Below are positions 43,089 through 51,435 of a stretch of 64,000 bases of DNA, piece after piece (position 1 is the first letter of the stretch; each line of letters starts with the position of its first letter). The notes under the pieces were generated by a model. The model saw nothing but the letters and a program-made list of their open reading frames with translations. It was not told the origin of the DNA and ran no database searches. The stretch spans positions 1-64,000 of the forward strand of contig NZ_JAPUBT010000002.1 in the NCBI RefSeq assembly GCF_030397665.1. The letters are read 5' to 3'. This stretch comes from Janthinobacterium sp. SUN073 (GTDB taxonomy: Bacteria > Pseudomonadota > Gammaproteobacteria > Burkholderiales > Burkholderiaceae_D). The position numbers were made by a program, and so were the translations under genes.

Positions 43089-44576
43089 TTAAACCACCCG
43101 GCGTGCCCTTAGATGCAAATGGCGGATGGTCGCCGCGGCCGCGATCAGGATGGCGGAAGCCGTTGCCAGCACGACAATAAATGCCTTGTCGAAGGCCGAA
43201 CGGGCCAGTTCCGACACTTGCAAGCCCAGTTCGACCGGCAATTGCTCGGCGGCCAGTAGCGCCGCATCGAGGGTGTCATGGGCATTCGGCAGCAGGCCCA
43301 CGCTTTCCGGGATCACCAGGGTGGCGCTGTAGACGGCCGACAGAATCGTGCCCAGCACGGTGACGCCGATGACGGCGCCCAGCTCGTACGACACTTCCTC
43401 GATCGAGGCGGCCATGCCGGCCTGTTGCGGCGCCACGTTGAGCATCACGGCGCTCGACGCGGCCGTCATGACGGCGCCCAGGCCCAGGCCCAGGATCACC
43501 AGGCTGGCCACTTGGGCCGAGACGGCGGCGTCATGCAGCACGAGATACGATGCCATGCCGATACCGGACAGCAGCAGCGAACCCCACAATACCTTGGCCT
43601 TGTCGGCGCGCGGCAGCATGAAACCCGTCAGCGGGCCGGCAAACACGGACGCCAGCGGCAGCGGCAACAGCAGCAAGCCCGCTTCCAGCGGCGACAGTTC
43701 CCGCACCAGCTGCATGTGCTGGCTCAGCGCCAGTTCCATGCCGATCAGGGCGGCCGAGGCCACCATGGCGGCGGCCACGGCGCTGGAAAACGGCAGTTCG
43801 CGGAACAGGGCGAAGTCGATCAGCGGCTTGGCTTGCCGCTTCTGGCGGCGCACGAATTTGAGCATGAAGAAGGCGCCCACGGCGAACGAGGCGGCGGCCA
43901 GCGCATACGAGGGCTGCGACTTGCCCAGTTCCTTGATCGCATACACGCCACCAAGCAGACCCATCATGATTTGCAGGGAACCCTTCAAGTCCCACGGCTT
44001 GTCGCGGTTACCGGCCCGTTTCGGCAGGACGACGGCAGCCAGCACCAGGGTCAGCAGCACGATGGGCACGTTGATCAGGAAGACGGAACCCCACCAGTAG
44101 TGTTCCATCAGGAAACCACCGAGCACGGGGCCGAACGCGGCGCCGCCCGAGGCAATCGCCGCCCACACGCCGATGGCGAACGAGCGCTCACGGTTGTCCG
44201 TAAAGGTCAGCCGGATGATGGACAGGGTGGCCGGCATCATCAGCGCGGCGCCAATGGCCAGCAGGATGCGGGCAAAGATCAGCCATTCCGGCGCGGGCGA
44301 AAACGCGGCGCACAGCGAGGCGATGCCGAACACGGTCAGGCCGGCGAGGAAAACGGGTTTATGGCTCAAGCGGTCACCGAGGGTGCCGAGGCCGGGCAGC
44401 AAGCCGGAGACGACCAGCGCGTACACGTTGATGATCCACAGTTTTTGTGAGGAAGTAGCCTGCAAGTCGCGCGTCAGCGCGGGCAAGGCGGTGTAGAGCA
44501 CGGTCATGTCGACCACGATCAGGAATAAGGCGCTGGAGACGATGGCCAGCGTCAGCCATTTTTTCATTGGATGCAT
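43089..44576 (-). CDS. MFS drug exporter, DHA2 family (SmvA/EmrB-like)
   Basis: Fourteen hydrophobic helices and DHA2 motifs: ALFLIVVDMTVLYTALPALT in helix 1, GTLGDRLSHKPVFL (motif A), GVWAAIASGGAAFGPVLGGF (motif C) followed by WWGSVFLINVP. Sequence style is closest to SmvA, which exports methyl viologen and other quaternary cations using the proton gradient. The start is placed at ATG 44576 (MHPMKKWLTL); 44567 is the next ATG, and the frame to 44666 seems non-coding. It stands alone between a hydrolase gene and a GNAT gene. Confidence 0.9.
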   Translation of the reverse strand: MHPMKKWLTLAIVSSALFLIVVDMTVLYTALPALTRDLQATSSQKLWIINVYALVVSGLLPGLGTLGDRLSHKPVFLAGLTVFGIASLCAAFSPAPEWLIFARILLAIGAALMMPATLSIIRLTFTDNRERSFAIGVWAAIASGGAAFGPVLGGFLMEHYWWGSVFLINVPIVLLTLVLAAVVLPKRAGNRDKPWDLKGSLQIMMGLLGGVYAIKELGKSQPSYALAAASFAVGAFFMLKFVRRQKRQAKPLIDFALFRELPFSSAVAAAMVASAALIGMELALSQHMQLVRELSPLEAGLLLLPLPLASVFAGPLTGFMLPRADKAKVLWGSLLLSGIGMASYLVLHDAAVSAQVASLVILGLGLGAVMTAASSAVMLNVAPQQAGMAASIEEVSYELGAVIGVTVLGTILSAVYSATLVIPESVGLLPNAHDTLDAALLAAEQLPVELGLQVSELARSAFDKAFIVVLATASAILIAAAATIRHLHLRARRVV

Positions 44577-44695
44577 AAACAACTCATGGATTTTAGTGTA
44601 ACTTTTAACAACTATCGGTGTGGATGAATTTGGTGCTGCGCAAATATTTACGTTCCAGGCTGCCACGGGCCTGGGCTTGTCGGGGGCGGCGGGCG

Positions 44696-45274
44696 TCAGC
44701 CACGGTCGCCATCCTTGTCATCCACCGCGGCGGACATTGCGTCAAGTTCGCGCAGCATGACGACGGACACTTGCTTGAAACCCCGTCCCTGGAAGAATTT
44801 CTGCGCCGTCAAGTTGTGCGCGCCGCATTCGAGGAACAAGCGGGCGATGCCGTGGCCGCGCAGCTCGTCGGCCACCCACTCCACCAACTGGCTGCCGATG
44901 CCGCTGCCGCGCACGGCGGGCAGCAAGACCAGGTCGTCCAGCGCGGCGAACGATTTCGAGGCGCGCTGGCGCGTGTCGATGGAGACGAGGGCCATGCCGA
45001 CGATGGCGTCACCGGCAGTGGCGACGGCCAGCAGGGTCGAATCGCCATGCGCCCAGTCATGCGACAGGGCGGCGCGGATTTCGCCGCGGATGACCTCAGG
45101 CAAGTCCGCGCGCCAGTTGCCGGGCGCGTCGGCGCGTTCGCCCTGCAGCTCCGAATGGGAGATATAGTCGGCGCTGACGTTATCAAGATATAACTTGCAC
45201 AGCGCATCTTCGGCGCTGGCGTCGTGACACCAGGCAAAGCTGATGACGGGGGAATTGGCTTGGGCGTTTTTCAT
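44696..45274 (-). CDS. GNAT-family N-acetyltransferase
   Basis: GNAT motif A is visible as DDLVLLPAVRGSGIGSQLVE (RxxGxG acetyl-CoA loop), with motif B ARLFLECGAHNLTAQKFFQG and GRGFK. It transfers an acetyl group from acetyl-CoA to an unknown amine. ATG 45274 (MKNAQANS) is preceded by GAGAT; 45286 is an alternative. It is divergent from a LysR-type regulator, 97 bases away, which may control it. Confidence 0.88.
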   Translation of the reverse strand: MKNAQANSPVISFAWCHDASAEDALCKLYLDNVSADYISHSELQGERADAPGNWRADLPEVIRGEIRAALSHDWAHGDSTLLAVATAGDAIVGMALVSIDTRQRASKSFAALDDLVLLPAVRGSGIGSQLVEWVADELRGHGIARLFLECGAHNLTAQKFFQGRGFKQVSVVMLRELDAMSAAVDDKDGDRG

Positions 45275-45371
45275 GGCGGATCTCATGTTATTGAATTAGT
45301 AAAGGCATTTTATGTCGCCCCTGAATGGCATTCAAGTTAAAATCCATCTATAAAACAGATAGGTGGATGCC

Positions 45372-46253
45372 ATGCAATGGACTTTGGAACAAATGCGCTA
45401 CTTTGAAGCGGCCGTCGCGGCCGGTTCTTTCTCGGGCGCGGCGCGCCGACTGGGCCGCGCGCAATCGGTGGTCAGCACCTCGATCGGTCTGCTGGAAGCG
45501 GAATTCGGCGTGGAACTGTTCGACCGCTCACGCCGCAGCGCCGTGCTGACGGAAGCGGGCAAGGTAATGCACCTGGAAGCGTGCGAACTGCTGCGCCAGG
45601 CCGAGCGATTGCAGTTGCGCGCCCAGTTGCTGAGCGAGGCGCCCGAAGCGCAGCTGACCCTGGCGCTGGACGAAGCCCTGCCCTACCTGGCCATCAGCAA
45701 GCTGGTCAAGGAACTGGCGGCGCGCTACCCGGCGCTGGAACTGGTGATGCTCAACGCCACGGCCTCGGAAGTGGCGCAATACGTGGAGCAGCAGCAAGCC
45801 GACGTGGCTTTCCACTTCGACCGCGGCCCCATCTCGCCCATACTGGAACAGCAGCACATCGGCAGCGTGGCGCAAGGCGTATTCGTGGCCAAAGGCCACG
45901 CGATGGCCCACGGCCAGGAAGTGAGCCGCAACGAGCTGACCCGCTATCGCCAGCTGATCATGGATTCCGACCTGAACCGCGAACACGCCTTCAGCCCCGC
46001 CGTGTGGTTTTCCGACAGTTTCTACAGCATCGCGGAAATGGTCGCGGACGAGCTGGGCTGGGCGATTCTGCCCCTGAACATCGCCAATTACGACAACTAC
46101 AAGGGCTATCTGCAGGAAGTGCCCTGCCCTGCGCTGGCCTTGTCGCGCCTGCCTGTGCGGCGCCTGTCGATCCACGGCAAGAAGCTGAGCGAGACGAGTT
46201 TGTGGCTGACGACCAGGCTGGCGGAGTTGTTATTGGATGGGCCGCGAGGGTGA
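45372..46253 (+). CDS. LysR-family transcriptional regulator
   Basis: Winged helix-turn-helix MQWTLEQMRYFEAAVAAGSF, ARRLGRAQSVVSTSIGLLEA, then a LysR substrate-binding domain (LTLALDEALPYLAISKLVKE, DVAFHFDRGP, ELGWAILPLNI). ATG 45372 has AGGTGG upstream; GTG 45363 is in frame. Divergent from the GNAT gene, so that gene is its most likely target. Effector unknown. Confidence 0.92.
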   Translation: MQWTLEQMRYFEAAVAAGSFSGAARRLGRAQSVVSTSIGLLEAEFGVELFDRSRRSAVLTEAGKVMHLEACELLRQAERLQLRAQLLSEAPEAQLTLALDEALPYLAISKLVKELAARYPALELVMLNATASEVAQYVEQQQADVAFHFDRGPISPILEQQHIGSVAQGVFVAKGHAMAHGQEVSRNELTRYRQLIMDSDLNREHAFSPAVWFSDSFYSIAEMVADELGWAILPLNIANYDNYKGYLQEVPCPALALSRLPVRRLSIHGKKLSETSLWLTTRLAELLLDGPRG

Positions 46254-46403
46254 GTCAAGGAACCGGAGCTTAAGGGGAAATAAGGGGCGAGGTATGGCAC
46301 AATCGTGAATGGGCTGAACTTGAATGATTGAAAACAGCTGCATGAAATAACGAACGCTGGCATCTTTGTTGATGCTGGCCGTATTTTCCAGTCAAGGGAT
46401 TTA

Positions 46404-47021
46404 ATGAGTATTAACACCAAACTGAAAAAACTCGAAGATAAGGCCATGGCCAAAGGCGAGTATGCGGTCGCCGCAGCCGCAGCCCATCTGTTGCACGATA
46501 TTGGCTGCGTGGACAAGCAGATTAACCTGGTCGGTGCGCTGCACGAAGTCGGCTACCTGCAAAATTCGTTTTCTCCATACTGGAAAGAATTCAGAACTGA
46601 TGAATCGGCATGGATAGAACGCTGCTTGGCCAGGCTTGTCACTGCTGATCATGACTATTGGGCGCTTGCCGCGCTTCTGGGTTGCAATGGTCCAACGACC
46701 ATCAGCATCGCCATTGGCCAGGGTTTCAAATCGGCTGCAACAAGGCTGTACGAACGTTTCGACAAACCCAAGGTCCATGTCGATACTTTATATTTGAAAG
46801 CCAATGGAGAAGTGCTGCTTCCTGTATTGGAAGTCGGCTATGACATCAAAGACATGAAAACTGTCGACATGGGAAGAGCACGGGCACTTAGTCTGAAGAA
46901 TAAACAATGGAAGCCAGGTGATCGTATGGGCGACGGCGGACTGTCTCTTTCCATGCAGGCCAAACTTCCGCATGGCGCATGGCGCTCGGTATGGACGGCT
47001 TTTAAAACATGGGATGCATGA
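46404..47021 (+). CDS. Hypothetical protein, 205 aa
   Basis: Not recognised. The N-terminal half is helical and Ala-rich (MAKGEYAVAAAAAHLLHDIG), with a possible His-Asp metal-site flavour (LLHDIG, LHEVGYL, ADHDYW), reminiscent of but not matching HD-domain spacing. The C-terminal half is mixed. Composition is less GC-rich than neighbours. The following gene overlaps its stop, so they form a two-gene unit. Confidence 0.6.
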   Translation: MSINTKLKKLEDKAMAKGEYAVAAAAAHLLHDIGCVDKQINLVGALHEVGYLQNSFSPYWKEFRTDESAWIERCLARLVTADHDYWALAALLGCNGPTTISIAIGQGFKSAATRLYERFDKPKVHVDTLYLKANGEVLLPVLEVGYDIKDMKTVDMGRARALSLKNKQWKPGDRMGDGGLSLSMQAKLPHGAWRSVWTAFKTWDA

Positions 47022-47484
47022 CGACATGATAAATTGCAGGACAGTCAATGCTTGGCTGGAAATGGCGCAAGACGATGAGGTGTTCATTGATACCGACGAC
47101 ATCAACCACGAAGCCATCACCAATATGTGGAGCTTTTCGCCCACGGACGAGGAAACGCCGCAGATTCATGCGGCCGATATCGTTGAATTCATCGGCCAGG
47201 TGATCGCGGCGCGCCGCAGCGCGCTCGCTGGCAAGGATATGCTGTTTTATTGCTGGCATGATGCGCAATGCCGCCAGTTGCGCTTCAGCCTGGTGTCGCG
47301 CTCGCATGGGCGGCTGCCGTTTGGCTGCGAACTGCGCGAAACGCAGGATATGGCGCTGATCGCCGAGCGCGTGGTGAACGGCGATTGGCGCATCGAGGAT
47401 CCCATGCAGGCACCGTCGGAGGAAGGCGATGAGCAGGAAGCCGCGCCGTTCGTCCTGCCCGTGTTCGTGGTGGCTGTGCCGTAG
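47014..47484 (+). CDS. Hypothetical protein, 156 aa
   Basis: Not recognised. Acidic, soluble; contains WSFSPTDEETPQIHAADIVE and a strand-rich middle with YCWHDAQCRQLRFSLVS, ending in a Pro/Val-rich tail. ATG 47014 (MHDDMIN) overlaps the previous stop by eight bases; ATG 47026 is the alternative. It likely works with the 46404 gene, but its role is unknown. Confidence 0.6.
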   Translation: MHDDMINCRTVNAWLEMAQDDEVFIDTDDINHEAITNMWSFSPTDEETPQIHAADIVEFIGQVIAARRSALAGKDMLFYCWHDAQCRQLRFSLVSRSHGRLPFGCELRETQDMALIAERVVNGDWRIEDPMQAPSEEGDEQEAAPFVLPVFVVAVP

Positions 47485-47501
47485 GAATCAGCACGCCACA
47501 A

Positions 47502-49061
47502 TCAGGCCTGAAAGCGCGCGGGCCGGCAAGCCTCCAGAGCGGACGCTGGCTCGCCATCGACGATTTCCTCGCTGGCAAGCTCGCCCACGATGGCCGCCAG
47601 CACCACGCCCGGATGCATGGCGCACACGTATGCGCCTGCCACATGCGGCAGATAGCCGATGACGGGCACGCCGTCAAAGGGCATGGGGCGCAGGCCGACG
47701 CAGGCGAATGCCGGCACGATGGCCTCGGCGCCTTCCAATTCATCGCGGATGGCGCTGGCCGTGCGTTGCGCGATGGCGGCGGGCTGGTTGTCCGGCGCGT
47801 CGTCCACATAGTCTTCCGCCGCCAGCATGGTGCCATCTTCGCCCTGCCGCACCTCCATTACATGGCTGGAAATGATGCCGCGCACCAGGCCGGGCGGCGC
47901 CTGGTAGCGCAGGAAGATGGCGGGCGAGGCGTGGATGGGCAGGCTGGCGCCCAGTTTCTGCGCCAGCGCGGCAGTACCCGTACCTGCCGCCAGCACGATC
48001 ACATCCGCATCGATGACGCCCGTGGCCGTTTCCACGCCCGTCACCTGCGCGTCCCGGACCGTAAAGCCCAGCACGGGCGTGTGCGTGCGGACGATCGCAC
48101 CGAGCGCCCGGGCCGCTGCCAGCAAGGCATGCGTGGCGGCAACGGCGTCGAGGGCGCCCTGCTCCGGTTCGTGGACGGCCTGTTGCGGTGGCTGCCGCAG
48201 CTGCGGTTCAAGCTGGGCGATGCGCGAGCGGTTTATCAATTTGGATGACGAAGACACGCGCCCATCCTGCGTGCCATACGACAAGGCGCCGTGCCAGCGC
48301 AGCGTCAGGCCGGGTACTTGCGTTTCCAGCTTGCGCCAGGCCGCGATGGCGCCGCCGCGCAGGGCCGCAATGGGGTCCGGCCCGGCGCAGGACGTGTTAA
48401 TCCACGCAAACGAGGTGCCAGTCACGCCGGAAGCGATGCCGCCCGCCTCCACCACGGTGACTTGTGCGCCCTTGCCGGCCAGGTGGTAGGCGAGCGACGC
48501 GCCGACGATGCCGGCGCCGATGACGATGATGTGTTGGGGGGCTGCCCGCAGCTCCAGCGCATACGCATGGCCATCGACAACGTTACCTGCCACCATGGCA
48601 ATATCGGGCACGGCCATTCCCTGCACAAAACCGCAGCGTTCCAGCACGCGGATCGAGGCCGCATTGCCGTCGATAGCGCAGGCGCACAGACGTTGCAGCT
48701 GCCATTCGTCTTGCGCCAGGGCGATCAGGTACTGCAGCGCGGCCGTGGCCAAGCCCTTGCCCGCCTGCTGCTCGCCGATGCGGTAGCCGACTTCAGCCAC
48801 GCCTTGCTGCCGGTCAATGTCCTTGAGGTTGGCGCGCCCGATCAATTGTCCGTGTTCGTCGACGATGACGCAGGGGTGCATGCGGCCCTGTGCGTGCTGG
48901 TCCAGGAACTGGGCGATGTGCGCGTGGACGCCGTCGATGCTGTAAAAATCGTCCGGGCGCCGGTCGATATGGCGCTCGAACCAGGCCCGGTTGGCCTGTT
49001 CGAAGGCCAGCAAGGGCGCGGCGTCGCCGGGGCGCAGGGTGCGGATGGTGTGTGTGCTCAT
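47502..49061 (-). CDS. GNAT acetyltransferase - FAD-dependent oxidoreductase (DAO) fusion
   Basis: Residues about 1-170 are a GNAT domain (RimJ/RimL-like: IGRANLKDIDRQQG, AEVGYRIGEQQAGKGLATAA, NAASIRVLERCGFVQG). Residues 177-519 are a glycine/D-amino-acid oxidase-type FAD domain: the dinucleotide fold HIIVIGAGIVGASLAYHLAG, VEAGGIASGVTG, VIVLAAGTGT, and the C-terminal FAD contact LRPMPFDGVPVIGYLP. The two domains join without a linker of note. Such fusion suggests a pathway in which an amine or amino acid is both acetylated and oxidised; substrates are unknown. Confidence 0.88.
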   Translation of the reverse strand: MSTHTIRTLRPGDAAPLLAFEQANRAWFERHIDRRPDDFYSIDGVHAHIAQFLDQHAQGRMHPCVIVDEHGQLIGRANLKDIDRQQGVAEVGYRIGEQQAGKGLATAALQYLIALAQDEWQLQRLCACAIDGNAASIRVLERCGFVQGMAVPDIAMVAGNVVDGHAYALELRAAPQHIIVIGAGIVGASLAYHLAGKGAQVTVVEAGGIASGVTGTSFAWINTSCAGPDPIAALRGGAIAAWRKLETQVPGLTLRWHGALSYGTQDGRVSSSSKLINRSRIAQLEPQLRQPPQQAVHEPEQGALDAVAATHALLAAARALGAIVRTHTPVLGFTVRDAQVTGVETATGVIDADVIVLAAGTGTAALAQKLGASLPIHASPAIFLRYQAPPGLVRGIISSHVMEVRQGEDGTMLAAEDYVDDAPDNQPAAIAQRTASAIRDELEGAEAIVPAFACVGLRPMPFDGVPVIGYLPHVAGAYVCAMHPGVVLAAIVGELASEEIVDGEPASALEACRPARFQA

Positions 49062-49152
49062 GCAGACTCCTGGAAAGGCATCAGTCTAGTGACACGCCGC
49101 CTGGCCCGTCAATCTTGATTCCATCAATCAATATAAAGGGACAGCCGCTACA

Positions 49153-50340
49153 ATGGCCGCCATGAACAACGATCTGTCCGCTCCTGACGCGGCGCGCCTC
49201 CTGGGCGTCAGCCTGCCCACCCTGTATTCGTATGTCAGCCGGGGCTTGCTGGCGTCCGTCAGCGACGGTGCATCGCGCCGCAAGCGCTATCCGCAGGAAG
49301 AGGTGCTGCGCCTGGCGGCGCGCAAGAGCGATGCCAAACGCGGTGGCCAGACGGCCGTGGCCGCCATGCACTGGGGCTTGCCCGTGCTGGAGACGCAGAT
49401 TTCGCATATTGCTGACGGACGATTGCTGTATCGCGGCTGCGATGCGACGGCGCTGGCGCAGCAGGCGACCTTGGAAGCGGTCGCCGGGCTGCTGTGGGAC
49501 GACAACGCGAGCGACTATTTTCAGCAAGATGCGCCGGCCCAGCAGCCAGGACTGGCCAGCGCGACGGATGCGACGCCGCTGGCGCGCGCCATGCTCGCCA
49601 TGGCCATGCTGACGCCAGCGGACATGCCGCACGCGCTGCAATCCGGCCCCGCCTTGATGCGCCTGCTGGCCGCCGCCTTGCTGCAAGCGGCGCCGTCCGC
49701 CTTGCCGCTGCACCGGCAACTGGCCCAGGCGTGGAACGCCGACGCGAACCAGACTGAATTGCTGCGCGCCACCCTCGTGCTGCTGGCCGACCATGAATTG
49801 AATACGTCGACCTTCGCCGTGCGCTGCGTCGCCTCGACGGGCGCCAGCCTGCCCGCCGCATTGGGCGCGGGCTTGGCAGCCTTGTCCGGAAACAAGCACG
49901 GCGGCGGCAGCGCGGCGGCCAGGTGCATGTTGACGCAGGCGCTGGCCGCGCCAGACGCCAGGGATGCCATCGGCGCCTTTTACAAGATGTTCGCGCCGGA
50001 ATTCGCCGGTTTCGGCCACCCGCTGTATCCGCACGGCGACCCGCGCGCCGCGTATCTGCTGGGAATCTTGTCAACGATGGGGCATGGGCACCCGCAACTG
50101 GCCGCCATCCTGGCGGTGTGCGCGGCGGCGGGGCAGTTGCTCGATGCCAAGCCGAACGCCGACCTGGCGCTGGCCGCCATGGAGCTGGCGTTCGGCTGGC
50201 CCGAGGGCGCGGGCATGAGCATGTTTGCGCTGGCCCGCTCGGCCGGCTGGATCGCGCACGCGGCCGAGCAAGCGGCCAGCACGGCCCTGATACGCCCCCG
50301 CGCGCGCTACATCGGACGCCACCAGCGCGACCAGCAATAG
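49153..50340 (+). CDS. Citrate synthase family protein with N-terminal MerR-like HTH
   Basis: Residues about 8-60 form a helix-turn-helix (PDAARLLGVSLPTLYSYVSR, GASRRKRYPQEEVLRLAARK). The remainder is citrate synthase-like: catalytic His in LLADHELNTSTFA, second His in FAGFGHPLYPHGDPRA (which also holds the Arg/Asp region), GNKHGGGSAA substrate loop. HTH-citrate synthase proteins are a known but poorly characterised group; they may condense acyl-CoA with an oxoacid or act as metabolite-sensing regulators. ATG 49162 (MNNDLSAP) is an alternative start. Confidence 0.88.
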   Translation: MAAMNNDLSAPDAARLLGVSLPTLYSYVSRGLLASVSDGASRRKRYPQEEVLRLAARKSDAKRGGQTAVAAMHWGLPVLETQISHIADGRLLYRGCDATALAQQATLEAVAGLLWDDNASDYFQQDAPAQQPGLASATDATPLARAMLAMAMLTPADMPHALQSGPALMRLLAAALLQAAPSALPLHRQLAQAWNADANQTELLRATLVLLADHELNTSTFAVRCVASTGASLPAALGAGLAALSGNKHGGGSAAARCMLTQALAAPDARDAIGAFYKMFAPEFAGFGHPLYPHGDPRAAYLLGILSTMGHGHPQLAAILAVCAAAGQLLDAKPNADLALAAMELAFGWPEGAGMSMFALARSAGWIAHAAEQAASTALIRPRARYIGRHQRDQQ

Positions 50341-50353
50341 TCGCTTGATTTAT

Positions 50354-50386
50354 TACGCATACGTAGTAGTATACTCCGTATGCGTA
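50354..50386. promoter_or_regulatory. MarR-type operator overlapping the marR-type start codon
   Basis: TACGCATACG (50354-50363) and its exact complement (50377-50386) are 10-bp arms 13 bases apart. The right arm covers the ATG at 50380. A second, smaller dyad AGTATACT lies between the arms. Placement suggests autoregulation by the MarR-type protein. Confidence 0.75.
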
Positions 50387-50868
50387 CCAATACCTCGCCC
50401 CAATCCGACCTCCCCGATGCCACCTGCCCGCTGGGCGAGCGTTCGCCGCGCCTGTTCAATCTGCTCAACCTGGCGCGCCAGAACCTGTTCCGCTCGGCCG
50501 ATGCCGTCTTTACCAGCGAACTGGGATTTTCCGGCACGCAAGTCGTCGCCCTGTTTGCCCTGAAGGGCGAGGAAGGCTGTCAACTCAAGGATCTGGGACG
50601 ATTGTTGCAACTGAAAAACTCGGCCGTCACGGGCCTGGTGGCACGCATGGAAGAAAACGGCCTGATCGTGCGCGGCCAGTCGGCGCTCGATGCGCGGGCC
50701 GGCACCCTGCACATGTCGCCCAAGGGCGGCGAGGTGCTGGCCGCCGCCCTGCCCCTGCTCGACAGCCTGAATGCACAACTGAAAGCCGGTTTCAGCGAGG
50801 AGGAACTGGCCGTCGTCGCCCGCTTCCTGCTGCATGCCTCACGCCTGCGTTTTGCGCAGGACGTCTGA
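50380..50868 (+). CDS. MarR-family transcriptional regulator
   Basis: Winged-helix MarR fold: LLNLARQNLFRSADAVFTSE, then LKGEEGCQLKDLGRLLQLKN-SAVTGLVARMEENGLI recognition region and wing RGQSALDARAGTLHMSPKGG. It likely represses its own operon with the thioesterase gene 32 bases downstream through the operator that overlaps its start codon. ATG 50380 is supported by the protein start but lacks a clear ribosome site because of the operator; GTATGC context suggests leaderless or weak translation. Confidence 0.9.
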   Translation: MRTNTSPQSDLPDATCPLGERSPRLFNLLNLARQNLFRSADAVFTSELGFSGTQVVALFALKGEEGCQLKDLGRLLQLKNSAVTGLVARMEENGLIVRGQSALDARAGTLHMSPKGGEVLAAALPLLDSLNAQLKAGFSEEELAVVARFLLHASRLRFAQDV

Positions 50869-50900
50869 CTTATCCCTTCACCACCACCACAGGAGTTACC

Positions 50901-51353
50901 ATGCACCCCAACGACATGACCGGCTTGCAACTGATGCAAGCTTTCGCGCAAGGCCTGTTTCCCCGGCCCGGCATTTCCAAAACCATGCCCATGGACGTGC
51001 ATACTGTCGAACATGGCCGTGTCATCTTCACGGCGACTGCAAATGAAACGCACACCAATCCCATGGGCGGCGTGCACGGCGGTTTCGCCGCCACCGTGCT
51101 CGACACGGTCACGGGCTGCGCCACGCATACGGTCTTGCCGGCCGGCGAAAGCTATGGCACGACGGACCTGAACATCAAGATGTGCCGTCCCCTGCCCTTC
51201 AACGTGACGGTCTACGCCGAAGGCAAGGTCATCAATGCGGGACGCAACCTGGTCATTTCGGAGGGCACGATCCGCGACGAGGCCGGTAAAATGTACGCGC
51301 ACGCGACCGCCACCTGCATGATCATCCGCCCCCGGGAACAAGCGGCCGCATGA
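50901..51353 (+). CDS. PaaI-family hotdog thioesterase
   Basis: Hotdog fold with PaaI signature HTNPMGGVHGGFAATVLDTV (the GGVHGG loop and catalytic Asp) and TTDLNIKMCRPL strand. It hydrolyses acyl- or aryl-CoA esters. ACAGGAG precedes the ATG. It is cotranscribed with the MarR-type gene, which may sense a related aromatic or CoA compound. Confidence 0.92.
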   Translation: MHPNDMTGLQLMQAFAQGLFPRPGISKTMPMDVHTVEHGRVIFTATANETHTNPMGGVHGGFAATVLDTVTGCATHTVLPAGESYGTTDLNIKMCRPLPFNVTVYAEGKVINAGRNLVISEGTIRDEAGKMYAHATATCMIIRPREQAAA

Positions 51354-51435
51354 TACGGCCCGGCACTAGTTTGTGCAGTTTTTAGCTGTATCAACATTCA
51401 GAAAAATTGAAATTTTGCATGAAAGGCACTATCCG

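Noticed and set aside
43278..44450. 390-codon antisense frame within the MFS exporter
   Set aside because: Gln/His/Gly-rich shadow of a fourteen-helix transporter gene.
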